This document shows positions 29,650 to 39,018 of a stretch of DNA of 64,000 nt, one piece after another. The stretch lies in assembly GCA_013349405.1 (NCBI GenBank), contig DUZS01000009.1, forward strand, positions 37,214 to 101,213. The letters are read 5' to 3'. The DNA is from Desulfuromonadales bacterium (GTDB taxonomy: Bacteria > Desulfobacterota > Desulfuromonadia > Geobacterales > Pseudopelobacteraceae). The notes beneath the pieces are model-generated. The model was not told the DNA's origin and made no database searches. It saw only the letters and a list, made by a program, of their open reading frames with translations. A program made the translations under genes and the position numbers. The stretch's first letter is position 1, and every line of letters starts with the position of its first letter.

Positions 29650-31653
29650 TCAGAACCGGTAGGTGGCTTTGAGGCGGAAGGTTATGCCGTCCTGTCGGAT
29701 GCTGCGCAGATTTTCCGAGAGACTGTTGATCTGTTCAAAACCAACCGGGTTGGCATAACCGGTATCAAACAGATTGTAGATCGAGGCTGAAAGATCAAGC
29801 CCCTGCAGCAGTTCGCGACTGAGCAGGGTCAGGTTGACGATGGCTTTTCCGGCGATTCTCTCGCCGTAGGCATTCAAACTGGAACCGGTATAAAGTGTCT
29901 CAACGGTCACAAAACTTTTTTTGATTGGCACTGGTGCGGTCAGTGAAGCCTTTACCAGGCTGGAGGGGGCGTTTGCCGGGACCTGTCCACTATCTTGTTT
30001 TTCCGAATGCTGGTAAGAATAACTCACTCGGCCGCTAAAACCGTTTTCCCATTTTCCTTCAGCCTGCAGTTCAACCCCCTTTGTCTCAAGGCGACTCTGG
30101 TTAGTAAAAACCTGTAAGTTATCAACCGGATCAACGACCTGATCCAGTTGATGCTCAATGCGGGAGTAATAGAGCGTGGCGGTTGTTTTGACATTGTTGC
30201 CGATAAACTGGTCCCAGCCCAGTTCCAGAGTGCGAATTTTTTCCGGTCGCAGGTTGGTACTCCCTTTTATGCCGACCTGATCGCTGTAGTACTGTTCATA
30301 GGCATTGGGCGCACGGAAAGCTTCGCCATAGGAAAGACGCAGTACCGAGACATCAAGCGGTTTCCAGATCAGGGCTGCTCGACGGTTGGTTGTACCGCCA
30401 AAATTGTTGTAATGATCATAGCGAAGCCCGGCGTTCAGGATCAGATTATGCAGAATGTGGTACTCGTCCTGCAGATAATAGCCCTGAACCAGGTTGCTAT
30501 GATTATCGTCCAAAACCGTGGCGGACGTCGGGGTGACTTCGAAGTTGCGCTGCTGTTCCGTGAACTGCCAGCGATGCTCCATTCCGACAGTAACCAGGTG
30601 ATCGCCGAACGTTTTGACCCCGAACAGGTCGCTCCCAATCCATTCTGCAACCGTAAGATCACGGTTCAGAGTGCGCACCCCGGCGTTGTCCAAAGGGTAA
30701 TCGCCGACGTATTCATACCGGTTATAGGTCAGGCGGGCGTTCAGATCGGCCCAGCCGCCATGCCCGTTGTAGCTGAGACCGGCCAGGGTATGGCGGTCAG
30801 TCGTTTTTTTACCGGGATCATTGAAGATTGAATAGAAGGAAGCGGTGGGGATGGTTTTGACCCTGTTCTGGTGGAGCAGCAGCAGGGAAAAGTCCTTCCA
30901 GGCGACTTTTGCCAGCAGATCCCAGGAATTTTCACCATCCAGGCCCTGAGCGATACCGTTGTTGGTAGCGGCGTACTCCGGAAACGAGAGACTCTGTGTG
31001 CCGGTACTATCCCGGTAGCTGCCCGAAAACAGCCATTCTACTCCGTTCAGCGCCTTGCCGCCGCCGCTTACCCGACTTGTCCAGGCATCGTAACTTCCGC
31101 CGGATGCTGAGAGCTCGCCACCTTTGAGATCCTTACCGTTCCTGGTAATAACATTGATGATTGCCAGGTAGGCATTAGTACCGTAGAGAGCGGAACCAGG
31201 ACCGCGGATGATTTCAATACGGTCGATCAGATCAATGTCAACCGGAAAATCCCTGCCGAGCGGGGCCTGTTCAAAGACCGCATCATTCAAGCGGTAGCCA
31301 TCTACCAGCACCAGCAGACGGGTGCCAAAGTCTCCGGGGGGGCTGAAACCACGCGCTCCGACCGAGTTGTACGCACGATTGTAGGTCGTGTAGAAACCGC
31401 GCACGGAGTTGAGAACTTCAGCCAGGGTACGATAACCACCTTTGCGAATATCGTTGGCTGTCACGATAGAAACAGAGGCCGGAGCATCGGTCAGCTCCTG
31501 CTGATACTTACTGGCTCCGGTCACGGTGGTAACCTCGAGACTCATCAATTGTTCAAGGGACTCGGGGGAGGCCTGCATCTCCTCGGCCCCCGCTGTCCCG
31601 GAAACTACTGTGATAAGAACCAACGTCAAAATAATACGGATGTACTGAAACAT
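29650..31653 (-). CDS. TonB-dependent outer-membrane receptor
   Basis: A 667-residue protein with a signal peptide (about 1-23), a plug domain (about 45-165; APASVSIVTANDIRKGG, LLVLVDGYRLND, IEIIRGPGSALYG) and a beta barrel to the C-terminus. The barrel has the TonB-receptor signature LSYGEAFRAPNAYE and ends in an aromatic residue (TYRF), as outer-membrane barrels do. An acidic stretch TTVTGA before the plug may be the TonB box region. It resembles the colicin I/vitamin-type receptor class, but the ligand cannot be read from sequence. Co-transcription with the YfiR-like protein and the CHASE8 kinase suggests a role in signal sensing as well as uptake. The start has GAGGT five bases upstream. 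Confidence 0.92.
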   Translation of the reverse strand: MFQYIRIILTLVLITVVSGTAGAEEMQASPESLEQLMSLEVTTVTGASKYQQELTDAPASVSIVTANDIRKGGYRTLAEVLNSVRGFYTTYNRAYNSVGARGFSPPGDFGTRLLVLVDGYRLNDAVFEQAPLGRDFPVDIDLIDRIEIIRGPGSALYGTNAYLAIINVITRNGKDLKGGELSASGGSYDAWTSRVSGGGKALNGVEWLFSGSYRDSTGTQSLSFPEYAATNNGIAQGLDGENSWDLLAKVAWKDFSLLLLHQNRVKTIPTASFYSIFNDPGKKTTDRHTLAGLSYNGHGGWADLNARLTYNRYEYVGDYPLDNAGVRTLNRDLTVAEWIGSDLFGVKTFGDHLVTVGMEHRWQFTEQQRNFEVTPTSATVLDDNHSNLVQGYYLQDEYHILHNLILNAGLRYDHYNNFGGTTNRRAALIWKPLDVSVLRLSYGEAFRAPNAYEQYYSDQVGIKGSTNLRPEKIRTLELGWDQFIGNNVKTTATLYYSRIEHQLDQVVDPVDNLQVFTNQSRLETKGVELQAEGKWENGFSGRVSYSYQHSEKQDSGQVPANAPSSLVKASLTAPVPIKKSFVTVETLYTGSSLNAYGERIAGKAIVNLTLLSRELLQGLDLSASIYNLFDTGYANPVGFEQINSLSENLRSIRQDGITFRLKATYRF

Positions 31654-31701
31654 GGTGACCTCGATTCAGACGTAAGGAATGTAGAACATTCTGATTTACC
31701 T

Positions 31702-31800
31702 CGTAGGGGCGACGCCGTTGGCTCGCCCTGTCTCGATATGCGCTAATCCACGGATATATTGGCGATCCTGACAGGGCGACCCGCCGGGATCGCCCCTACA
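31702..31800. repeat. Imperfect long inverted repeat between the TonB receptor and a hybrid kinase
   Basis: Arms of about 30 bases (31702-31732 and 31770-31800) share GTAGGGGCGA/TCGCCCCTAC outer ends and GCCCTGTC/GACAGGGC inner ends, with about eight mismatches and a spacer of about 37 bases. It fills the gap between two operons and resembles a dispersed palindromic repeat. It may act as a terminator for the upstream unit. Confidence 0.6.
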
Positions 31801-31836
31801 AAAACGGTAATTTTGAAATTGCCATGTCCCTGAATG

Positions 31837-33816
31837 TCATGCTGTCCTCGCTTCATTGCCACAGGTCTCTTCAATCAGTTCCAGCAGTCTGTCAAAATTG
31901 ATCGGCTTGGCTATGTAATCGTTCATGCCGCAACTGAGAAATTGCTCACGATCCTGGGGAAAGGCATGCGCCGTCATGGCGATGATCGGGATCAGCGCGT
32001 CGATACCTTCCCGTTTTCCGGAACGGATGATCTGCGCCACCTCGGTGCCGTCCATGTGTGGCATTGATATGTCGGTCAGAAGGATATCATACTGTTGCCG
32101 TTGTAATTCCTCCAGTATAGCGGTGCCGTCATCCACGGCTTTAACCGTGTGGCCATTGCGTTCCAAAAGAGCAACCGCAATCTCCCTTCCCACCGGTTCA
32201 TCGTCCGCCAGTAAAATATTTCTCGCCGTTCCAAGGATCACTTTTTTAGGTTTGGCCTTTGCGGGCGCTTCGCTGAGGGTGACAGGAATCGTAACAGTAA
32301 ATGTGCTCCCTGCGCCCGGCGCACTCGAAAGCGTTATCTCACCATCCATAAGCGTCACCAAGCGCTTGCAGATGGCCAGACCCAAACCGGTTCCGGCATT
32401 GTGCCGGGTATTGAAATCGTCAAGCTGGGTGAAACTCTCGAAGACCGCAGAGTGTTGTTCCGGAGGAATGCCGACCCCGCTGTCGCTGACACTCACGACA
32501 AGCAGCATGATCCCTTGGTCGGATGTCTTTGTAGATGCAGAAAGCTTTATCTCTCCCTTTGCGGTGAACTTGATGGCATTTGAAAGCAGGTTCGAGATGA
32601 TCTGGCTGAAGCGCTGACGATCTCCCAGGATGTAGTCCGGCAGGTGCCCGGTGATCACCTGATTCAATCGAAGCTGCTTTTCTTCGGCACGACACGAAAA
32701 GATGTTGACGAGTCTTTCAAGCATCCTCTTTGGTGAAATACTCTCCTTAACAAGTTCCATTTTGCCAGCCTCAATTTTGGAAAAGTCGAGGATATCGTTG
32801 ATTACCCGTAACAGAATGTGCGATGAGTTGCTGCAGTCCTGTATGTATTTTTGTTGTTGATCGGTGAGTTGAGTCGTGCCGAGAAGCGTCAGGCTCCCCA
32901 ACATGGCATTCATCGGAGTGCGAATTTCATGACTCATGGTGGCCAGGAAGGCTGATTTGGCCTTGTTGGCTGATTCGGAGGCGTTTTTGGAACGAAGGAG
33001 AGCCTCCTCTGCCGCCTTGCGCTCGGTGATGTCGATTATTATCGCCTGCTTGGAAATAGTGCCATTCGCTTTGTGTATAGGCGAGTTATTGACCTCATAC
33101 CATCTGCCATCTTTAGGGCTTTGAATCTCCCAATGGACTTCTTCACCTTTAAAAACCCGTTCGTTGACACACCACTCACAAACGCTGTCAAGATTGTGAA
33201 GAGCCTTATAGCAGTATTCTCCGGTTGCATTCCGCCCGGTTCGCTTGATTAATTGGTCGTTCATAAACTCGATGTGGTAGTCATTTGAGCAGATGTACAC
33301 GCTGCCATTAATGGCCTCAACCATTGCTCGATATTTTTCTGCATTATCCATCAGATTTTTTTCAGCCTCTTTGCGCTCGGTAACATCAACCCCTTGCGCA
33401 ACAGTGGCGTGAGGAGTAAGACCATCCGCCTCAAGGATAGTGGAGGAATTCCAGAGCACAGTTCTAACAGAGCCATCGGTATGAACGATTGGAATTTCGA
33501 CCGATTCCCATCGCTCACCGGAATAGGTAACCGAGATAAGATCCAGGGAGTGCTCAATTTGTTCGTAGGGGAACAGACTGGCCAGGTTGCTACCGATTAT
33601 TTGATCAATCGGAAGCCCGGTAAGTCTCTCGAAAGCACTGTTGGCACGGGTAATAGCGAAGTCGGCGTCCCAGACGAGTATCGGCGCACTGGCATAATTG
33701 AAAATACTGTCAAGATACGCATACTCCGTCCTATGTGCCTCCAGCGCCTGCTCATGCCCGGTGGTGTCCCAACGGTTCCTCTGTTGCCGCTTTGATCTGA
33801 TATGTGATTCTGACAC
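31837..33816 (-). CDS. Cytoplasmic PAS-PAS hybrid histidine kinase
   Basis: A 659-residue protein without membrane segments. Two PAS domains (about 30-150 and 158-275) each end with a TERKxAE linker. The second contains a CEWC pair in a PAS loop, which could bind metal or respond to redox. Then come HisKA ([12 protein letters not shown]), the ATPase ([26 protein letters not shown]) and a receiver (about 535-650; LLADDEPV, ILLTDISMPHMDG, AKPINF). The start is a GTG at 33816 with a GGAGA site; no in-frame ATG fits near it. It follows the three-receiver kinase by 33 bases and is the last gene of the STAS-kinase-HD-GYP unit. Confidence 0.92.
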   Translation of the reverse strand: MSESHIRSKRQQRNRWDTTGHEQALEAHRTEYAYLDSIFNYASAPILVWDADFAITRANSAFERLTGLPIDQIIGSNLASLFPYEQIEHSLDLISVTYSGERWESVEIPIVHTDGSVRTVLWNSSTILEADGLTPHATVAQGVDVTERKEAEKNLMDNAEKYRAMVEAINGSVYICSNDYHIEFMNDQLIKRTGRNATGEYCYKALHNLDSVCEWCVNERVFKGEEVHWEIQSPKDGRWYEVNNSPIHKANGTISKQAIIIDITERKAAEEALLRSKNASESANKAKSAFLATMSHEIRTPMNAMLGSLTLLGTTQLTDQQQKYIQDCSNSSHILLRVINDILDFSKIEAGKMELVKESISPKRMLERLVNIFSCRAEEKQLRLNQVITGHLPDYILGDRQRFSQIISNLLSNAIKFTAKGEIKLSASTKTSDQGIMLLVVSVSDSGVGIPPEQHSAVFESFTQLDDFNTRHNAGTGLGLAICKRLVTLMDGEITLSSAPGAGSTFTVTIPVTLSEAPAKAKPKKVILGTARNILLADDEPVGREIAVALLERNGHTVKAVDDGTAILEELQRQQYDILLTDISMPHMDGTEVAQIIRSGKREGIDALIPIIAMTAHAFPQDREQFLSCGMNDYIAKPINFDRLLELIEETCGNEARTA

Positions 33817-33849
33817 GGTCGCGTCTCCATTTAGCCTCAGTGATGATAG

Positions 33850-36348
33850 TCAGGCACACAAATCATCTGTAACTGTACTGTCAGTAGAGTCGATCTGAAT
33901 CCATTTGCCAAGCATCTCTGACAGTCTATTATTCTTCACAGGTTTTACCAGATAATCATCCATCCCTGCCGCAAGGCATTCTTCGCGGTCTTTTGACATG
34001 GCATTGGCGGTCATGGCAATGATCGGAACAGCGTGGTTGAGTACCTTCGACCGCTTGTCGCGAATCATGGCGGTCGCTTCATATCCGTTCATCTCCGGCA
34101 TCAGGCAGTCCATCAGCACAAGGTCATAGTCTATCAACTCAAGCGCACGGACAGCCTCCATCCCATTGGCGACTACATCCGTCATGTAGCCAAGCTTGTT
34201 CAGTCGTATTTGAGCCACTTGCTGGTTGATAACGCTATCATCGACCAAAAGGATTCTGACTCCAGATATGGCTGATTCTGCAACGGTATGCCTGGTAACG
34301 ATTTCCGTGTTTGGCATGATGCCGGCAGCCTTGCCAAGAACAAGTGCGATGGAGTCATAAAGCAGTGACTGGCGTATCGGCTTGGTTAGATATCCGGTGA
34401 AACCGATCTGTTCAAGAGCGGAAACTTCACCCCGCTGGCCGATGGATGTCACCATGATCATCAAGGTCGATGTGAGGAGTGGCTCTGCCTTGATTCGGCG
34501 GCCAAGCTCGCTGCCGTCCATGTCTGGCAAGTAGTTGTCAAGCAGAATGATGCGAAAAGGGTCGTTCACCAGAGCCGCGTCGTGCAGCAGCATAAGCGCT
34601 GATTCGCCGTCGCTTGCCGTTTCATGCCGGCAGCCCCAACTGTTCAGCATGGTCGCCATCAGCATGCGGTTGCTTGCGTTTGCATTTACGATTAAAATCC
34701 GCGCCGAGACTATTTCAGCGTACGCAGAGCCCTCTAACAATTTATTCAGATCGGTTATTGGGGATACATACCCGGCGTTTTGTTTTTCAAGCCGGGCGGT
34801 GAACCAGAATGTGGAGCCTTTTCCTTCAATGCTCCTGAATCCTATCTCTCCACCCATCAATTCAGCCAGTTGCCTGCTGATGGCCAGACCCAGCCCGGTA
34901 CCGCCATACCTGCGGGAAGTTGCATCGTCTGCTTGAGTGTACGGTTCAAATATAGCTGCACAGCGGCTTTCCGGAATGCCGATACCGGTATCCGTAATTT
35001 CAATCAGCACTACCACGCCGCTCTCATCGTCTGATGTAAGCGAAGCGCTGATGACAACTTCACCCTTGCTGGTAAACTTGATGGCATTGCCGGCCAGGTT
35101 GGTAATGATCTGACGCAACCGGCCCGGATCCCCCTTCAATTGAGACGGCACATCGGGATCAATCTGACAGATCAGTTCCAGCCCGGCATGTGCAGCCCGA
35201 ACGGCCAGCATCTCGGCGGTATCTTCCAAAGTCAATTTCAGATTAAAGTCGATTGATTCAACATCAAGTTTGCCCGCCTCGATTTTTGAAAAATCCAGGA
35301 TATCATTAATCAGTCCGAGTAGACTCTCCCCGCTTTTCCGAACAATATCGGCGTATTCGCGCTGTTTTTCAGTAAGGCCGGAGTCCAGCAAAATGTCGGC
35401 CATGCCGATTACACCGCTCAGCGGCGTACGGATTTCATGGCTCATAAAGGCAAGGAAGCGACTCTTGCCAATGTTGGCCATTTCGGCGGATTCTTTGGCC
35501 AGGCATAATCCAATTTCCGCCTGTTTTCGATCGGTTATGTCGTGTCCCACCGCCTGATATTCAACCAGAGTTCCGTCAGATGAGTATATCCCCCGCTGGG
35601 TCCAGCGCTGCCAGAGCAACTCCCCTGCAGGTGCAATAATGCGGTGATTGTACTCTACCATCGGGGTTTCCCGGGTGATTTCAGTCAGACACCCGGTAAT
35701 CATTGACAGATCATGTTCGGGGATATTAGGAATAAAATTGGTATTGATAAGCTCGTCTTTATTTTTATTATAATAGCGGGCAAAGGCCCCGTTAACAAAC
35801 GAGAGGCGGCCGTCCGGCAGATAGCGGCATATTAACTCTGTCTGGTCTTCGATAATGGCATGATAGCGTTCCTCGCTGGCGAGCAGTTCTGCCGTTCGGC
35901 TTGCAACGGTCAGTTCCAACTCGGCACGGTAGTTTTTATCCCGGCGCTGCAGTTTGGCATAATCGACCACCCGCTCTACAATTTTGCCCATATATTCCAA
36001 TTCAAACGGCTTCTGCACAAAATCGAAGACGCCATGTTTTATCGCGTCAACCGCCATCTCCAGTTGAGCGTAGCCGGTCATCAGGATGACCGGGAAGTCA
36101 GGCCAGGCCTTACGAACACGGCCGAGTAACGAGATTCCGTCCTCACCCGGCATTTTCACATCAGTTATAAGGACATCATATGGTTCCTGTTCCAGCATGC
36201 TGTAGGCGTCTGCTGCGTTACTGGCCGTGCTGGTTTTAAACCCGGCCAACTGAAAATAGTCCGCAACCATCCGGCAAACTACTGCTTCGTCATCAACAAC
36301 CAGAATGTGCGGTTGAACCTGATCCATCTCTTGATATGATTTTGCCAT
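33850..36348 (-). CDS. Receiver-PAS-kinase-receiver-receiver hybrid
   Basis: An 832-residue soluble kinase. The N-terminal receiver (about 12-130) has [21 protein letters not shown] and QKPF. A helical linker leads to a PAS domain (about 155-285), HisKA ([11 protein letters not shown]) and the ATPase ([27 protein letters not shown]). The second receiver (about 550-670) is unusual. Its acidic pocket reads LIVNANAS, not the usual DD pair, although the acceptor Asp in [12 protein letters not shown] and the Lys in TKPI remain. It may therefore be a pseudo-receiver. The third receiver (about 695-815) is canonical ([26 protein letters not shown]). Three receivers in one protein make it a likely phosphate hub. 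Confidence 0.92.
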   Translation of the reverse strand: MAKSYQEMDQVQPHILVVDDEAVVCRMVADYFQLAGFKTSTASNAADAYSMLEQEPYDVLITDVKMPGEDGISLLGRVRKAWPDFPVILMTGYAQLEMAVDAIKHGVFDFVQKPFELEYMGKIVERVVDYAKLQRRDKNYRAELELTVASRTAELLASEERYHAIIEDQTELICRYLPDGRLSFVNGAFARYYNKNKDELINTNFIPNIPEHDLSMITGCLTEITRETPMVEYNHRIIAPAGELLWQRWTQRGIYSSDGTLVEYQAVGHDITDRKQAEIGLCLAKESAEMANIGKSRFLAFMSHEIRTPLSGVIGMADILLDSGLTEKQREYADIVRKSGESLLGLINDILDFSKIEAGKLDVESIDFNLKLTLEDTAEMLAVRAAHAGLELICQIDPDVPSQLKGDPGRLRQIITNLAGNAIKFTSKGEVVISASLTSDDESGVVVLIEITDTGIGIPESRCAAIFEPYTQADDATSRRYGGTGLGLAISRQLAELMGGEIGFRSIEGKGSTFWFTARLEKQNAGYVSPITDLNKLLEGSAYAEIVSARILIVNANASNRMLMATMLNSWGCRHETASDGESALMLLHDAALVNDPFRIILLDNYLPDMDGSELGRRIKAEPLLTSTLMIMVTSIGQRGEVSALEQIGFTGYLTKPIRQSLLYDSIALVLGKAAGIMPNTEIVTRHTVAESAISGVRILLVDDSVINQQVAQIRLNKLGYMTDVVANGMEAVRALELIDYDLVLMDCLMPEMNGYEATAMIRDKRSKVLNHAVPIIAMTANAMSKDREECLAAGMDDYLVKPVKNNRLSEMLGKWIQIDSTDSTVTDDLCA

Positions 36349-36375
36349 GATAATTGACCTCTTAATTCTATCCCA

Positions 36376-37938
36376 TCATTCCACAGTGGCTAATCGTTCA
36401 TAAATCTCATCCAGCTCCTCGCCATTTTTCTTGAATATCGCCAGGATATCCGGGGCGAAATGTGACGGATTTGACCTGCCGTCCCCTTCGACAATGATGC
36501 GCCGGGCGGTGTCGTGGTCAAAGGGAGGCTTGTAGCTACGCCTGTTTCTTAAGGCATCGTAGGTGTCAGCTATGGCGACGATGCGGGCATCCAGAGGAAT
36601 TGCCGTACCACGCAGACCATAGGGGTAGCCGCTGCCGTCCCAGTGTTCGTGATGGTGCAGCGCTATGGACCGGGCGATCTCAAGTCGTGGATGCATACCG
36701 ATAATTCGTGCCCCCAAAACGGGATGTTCACGCATCAGCGACATCTCGTCATCTGCCAGTTTGCCCGGTTTTTTTAATATCTCGGCCGAAATATGTATTT
36801 TGCCCACGTCATGCAACCGACTCTGTTGCTCGATAATTTTGGCCATTGTATCCGGATATCCGATCTGTCGGCAGATAGCGGCGCAGTATTGCCCGACTCT
36901 CAGGATATGGTTGCCGGTATCCTCGTCGTTTACCTCGGCCGCCCGTGCCAGGGAGGTAATGGTATACAGGAAGGCCTCTTCGGTCTGGTGGTGTTCGGCC
37001 GAGATGGTGTCCAGAAATCGTATCTGCATGGCCAGATTCTTGATCACCACCGCATCACCGGCAGTCACCGGAGCAGGGTAGTCGAGGGCGAAGATGATAC
37101 GACTGCCGTTGCGATACCAGATCAGGTTGCGCAGTTTTTTACCGTGCCTGTCAAAGTGCTCCACAAAGAGCCTGAGAAGCGGGTCGTCGGGGAGCGGCTC
37201 ACCATCGTTGACAAAGAAGAGGGCATGGGATCCGACTGGCGCGTCCAGATTCAGCTTTGGATGATCGAGATAACAGGCCTTTTGCAGCGACCTGTCTTTC
37301 TCCATCTCGTACCAGAGCCATTGCGGTTGCCCTGTCAAGCCGTGCGTCAGCGTCATGATGAGACTGGCCGGGCTGTGCGAAGTTGTCGCCACGCCACAAC
37401 CCAGAATATTCTCAATCATCTGGTCGAGTTGTCGCTCCAACTCAGAATCAAGACAGATCGCATTGGTGATGTTTTTCTCGCCGCAGTCGAGCAGTGTGTT
37501 AATCGTCTGATAAAAAGCGTTGGTGGTGTTTTCTCGTTCGTTCAGAGTTCTGGTCTTCTGCACAATCTCGATGCAGTGCTTTAGTGAGGCATCCAGTTTG
37601 TCCCGATCCAGCGGTTTCATCAGATAGTGACTTACCCCCAGTTCTATGGCACCCAATAGATATACTGCTTCATTGTACGCTGAGGTCACGATGATGGCGG
37701 CCTTGTCGTTCTGCTCCAGAATGGCGCGTATCATATCCAGACCGTCCATAACCGGCATATTGATGTCGGTCATGACGATGTCGGGCGCATTGATACGATA
37801 CGCGTCCAAACCTGCCGCCCCGTTTTCCGCGAGAAAAATCTGATCAAAACGGCGACCCAGAAACTCGTGCATACCCTCACGAACGGCTTTGTCATCTTCG
37901 ACATACAAAATCGACATATCCATTGTCTTTGCGATCAT
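36376..37938 (-). CDS. Receiver-HD-GYP cyclic-di-GMP phosphodiesterase
   Basis: A 520-residue protein. An N-terminal receiver (about 8-125) has LYVEDDKA, IVMTDINMPVMDG and MKPLD. A divergent middle of about 190 residues shows no recognised domain. The C-terminal HD-GYP domain (about 325-515) has HDVGKIHI, HHEHWDGSGYPYGL and ADTYDALRNRRSY. Family knowledge: HD-GYP proteins hydrolyse cyclic-di-GMP to GMP. The ATG at 37938 overlaps the stop of the upstream kinase by four bases, so the kinase at 37935-38948 is its probable cognate partner. An upstream in-frame extension inside that kinase gene is rejected. Confidence 0.93.
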   Translation of the reverse strand: MIAKTMDMSILYVEDDKAVREGMHEFLGRRFDQIFLAENGAAGLDAYRINAPDIVMTDINMPVMDGLDMIRAILEQNDKAAIIVTSAYNEAVYLLGAIELGVSHYLMKPLDRDKLDASLKHCIEIVQKTRTLNERENTTNAFYQTINTLLDCGEKNITNAICLDSELERQLDQMIENILGCGVATTSHSPASLIMTLTHGLTGQPQWLWYEMEKDRSLQKACYLDHPKLNLDAPVGSHALFFVNDGEPLPDDPLLRLFVEHFDRHGKKLRNLIWYRNGSRIIFALDYPAPVTAGDAVVIKNLAMQIRFLDTISAEHHQTEEAFLYTITSLARAAEVNDEDTGNHILRVGQYCAAICRQIGYPDTMAKIIEQQSRLHDVGKIHISAEILKKPGKLADDEMSLMREHPVLGARIIGMHPRLEIARSIALHHHEHWDGSGYPYGLRGTAIPLDARIVAIADTYDALRNRRSYKPPFDHDTARRIIVEGDGRSNPSHFAPDILAIFKKNGEELDEIYERLATVE

Positions 37939-38948
37939 AAAGGCCCCTTCTTTACCGCCAGGCACGGGAGCCGGATGCTGAAGCGCGCGCCTCCGGGGAT
38001 GTTGTCAAACCAAAGGCTCCCGTCCATGCTGTTCTCGATAATGATCTTTGACAGGTACAGTCCGATCCCGAATCCGCCTTTGTCATCCTTTGTGGTGAAG
38101 AGGGGGTCAAATATCTTTTCCTGCAACGACTCGGCAATGCCGCCGCCGTTATCCGCAACAGTGATGATAATATCGCTCTCTACTCGCCGAAAGGCTATAG
38201 TGATCGCTCCACATAACGTGGTGCCAAACCTGACCTTTTGTTTTTGCACTGCGTCGGCGGCGTTGGACAGCAGGTTGTGTAGTACCTGCCGGAAAGTATC
38301 TTGTGAACCAGCCACCTGGATATCCTCGCGTAGTGCATCCACATCCTGTATCTCGATGGCGGCGAAACAGGATAAAACGTTGGTGAGCAGGGGCACGAGA
38401 ACCTTCACACACTGAATCGGGTTAAAATGCTCTGTGCTGACTGATGGTTTGATGTAGCTGCGATAATCGTCAATCATGTGCGACAAAAGCTTAATCCGCT
38501 CCATGACATTCAAGGTGGCTCGCTCCAGCAACTCCTCGTTAATCTCTCCGCATTCCCAAGCATCCTTAATGTTCTGAACTGAGAGCGAGATGGCGTTAAG
38601 CGGCTGTCGCCACTTGTGAGCAATAACCCCCAGCGCCTCTCCCATGGCGGCCCGGCGTGCCTGATGGATCATGATGCGCTCATGTTCAAGCTGCTTTTGC
38701 CGCACTTCCATAACTCGCGAATCCATGATGTCATGCAAATTTTGTGTCTCTCTATATTTACTCATGAGGAGTACTTCCAGATGGGTAGTATATTGTTGCA
38801 GGCGCTCCAGACGGAAATCGGCTGTGAACTGGTCAGCCGACTGTTCATCAAGCTCACACGTGCCACTGTTATTGATCAAAGCAAAATTCAGGGCAGCTGC
38901 ACCATTGGCTGGTAATTCATTTTGTTGCATGTTTTGAAATGTATTCAT
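37935..38948 (-). CDS. Cytoplasmic sensor histidine kinase partner of the HD-GYP regulator
   Basis: A 337-residue kinase without membrane segments or receiver. Residues 1-100 are helical and of unknown sensing role. The HisKA domain carries the His in GVIAHKWRQPLNAIS, the 'HxWRQPLN' subfamily. The ATPase has N box NLLSNAADAV, DNGGGI and GFGIGLYLSK. The C-terminus overlaps the HD-GYP gene start by four bases. This is a simple kinase-regulator pair embedded among hybrid kinases. Confidence 0.92.
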   Translation of the reverse strand: MNTFQNMQQNELPANGAAALNFALINNSGTCELDEQSADQFTADFRLERLQQYTTHLEVLLMSKYRETQNLHDIMDSRVMEVRQKQLEHERIMIHQARRAAMGEALGVIAHKWRQPLNAISLSVQNIKDAWECGEINEELLERATLNVMERIKLLSHMIDDYRSYIKPSVSTEHFNPIQCVKVLVPLLTNVLSCFAAIEIQDVDALREDIQVAGSQDTFRQVLHNLLSNAADAVQKQKVRFGTTLCGAITIAFRRVESDIIITVADNGGGIAESLQEKIFDPLFTTKDDKGGFGIGLYLSKIIIENSMDGSLWFDNIPGGARFSIRLPCLAVKKGPL

Positions 38949-39018
38949 GGCTGTTTCCCCTTACAATAATTCAGCTGCATGTATCTGCTTCAGACAGCAC
39001 CCGGATGGCTGACACTAC

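Noticed and set aside
36793..37584. A 263-codon open frame antisense to the HD-GYP gene
   Set aside because: It lies wholly within a well-supported gene on the other strand and shows no protein-like motif.
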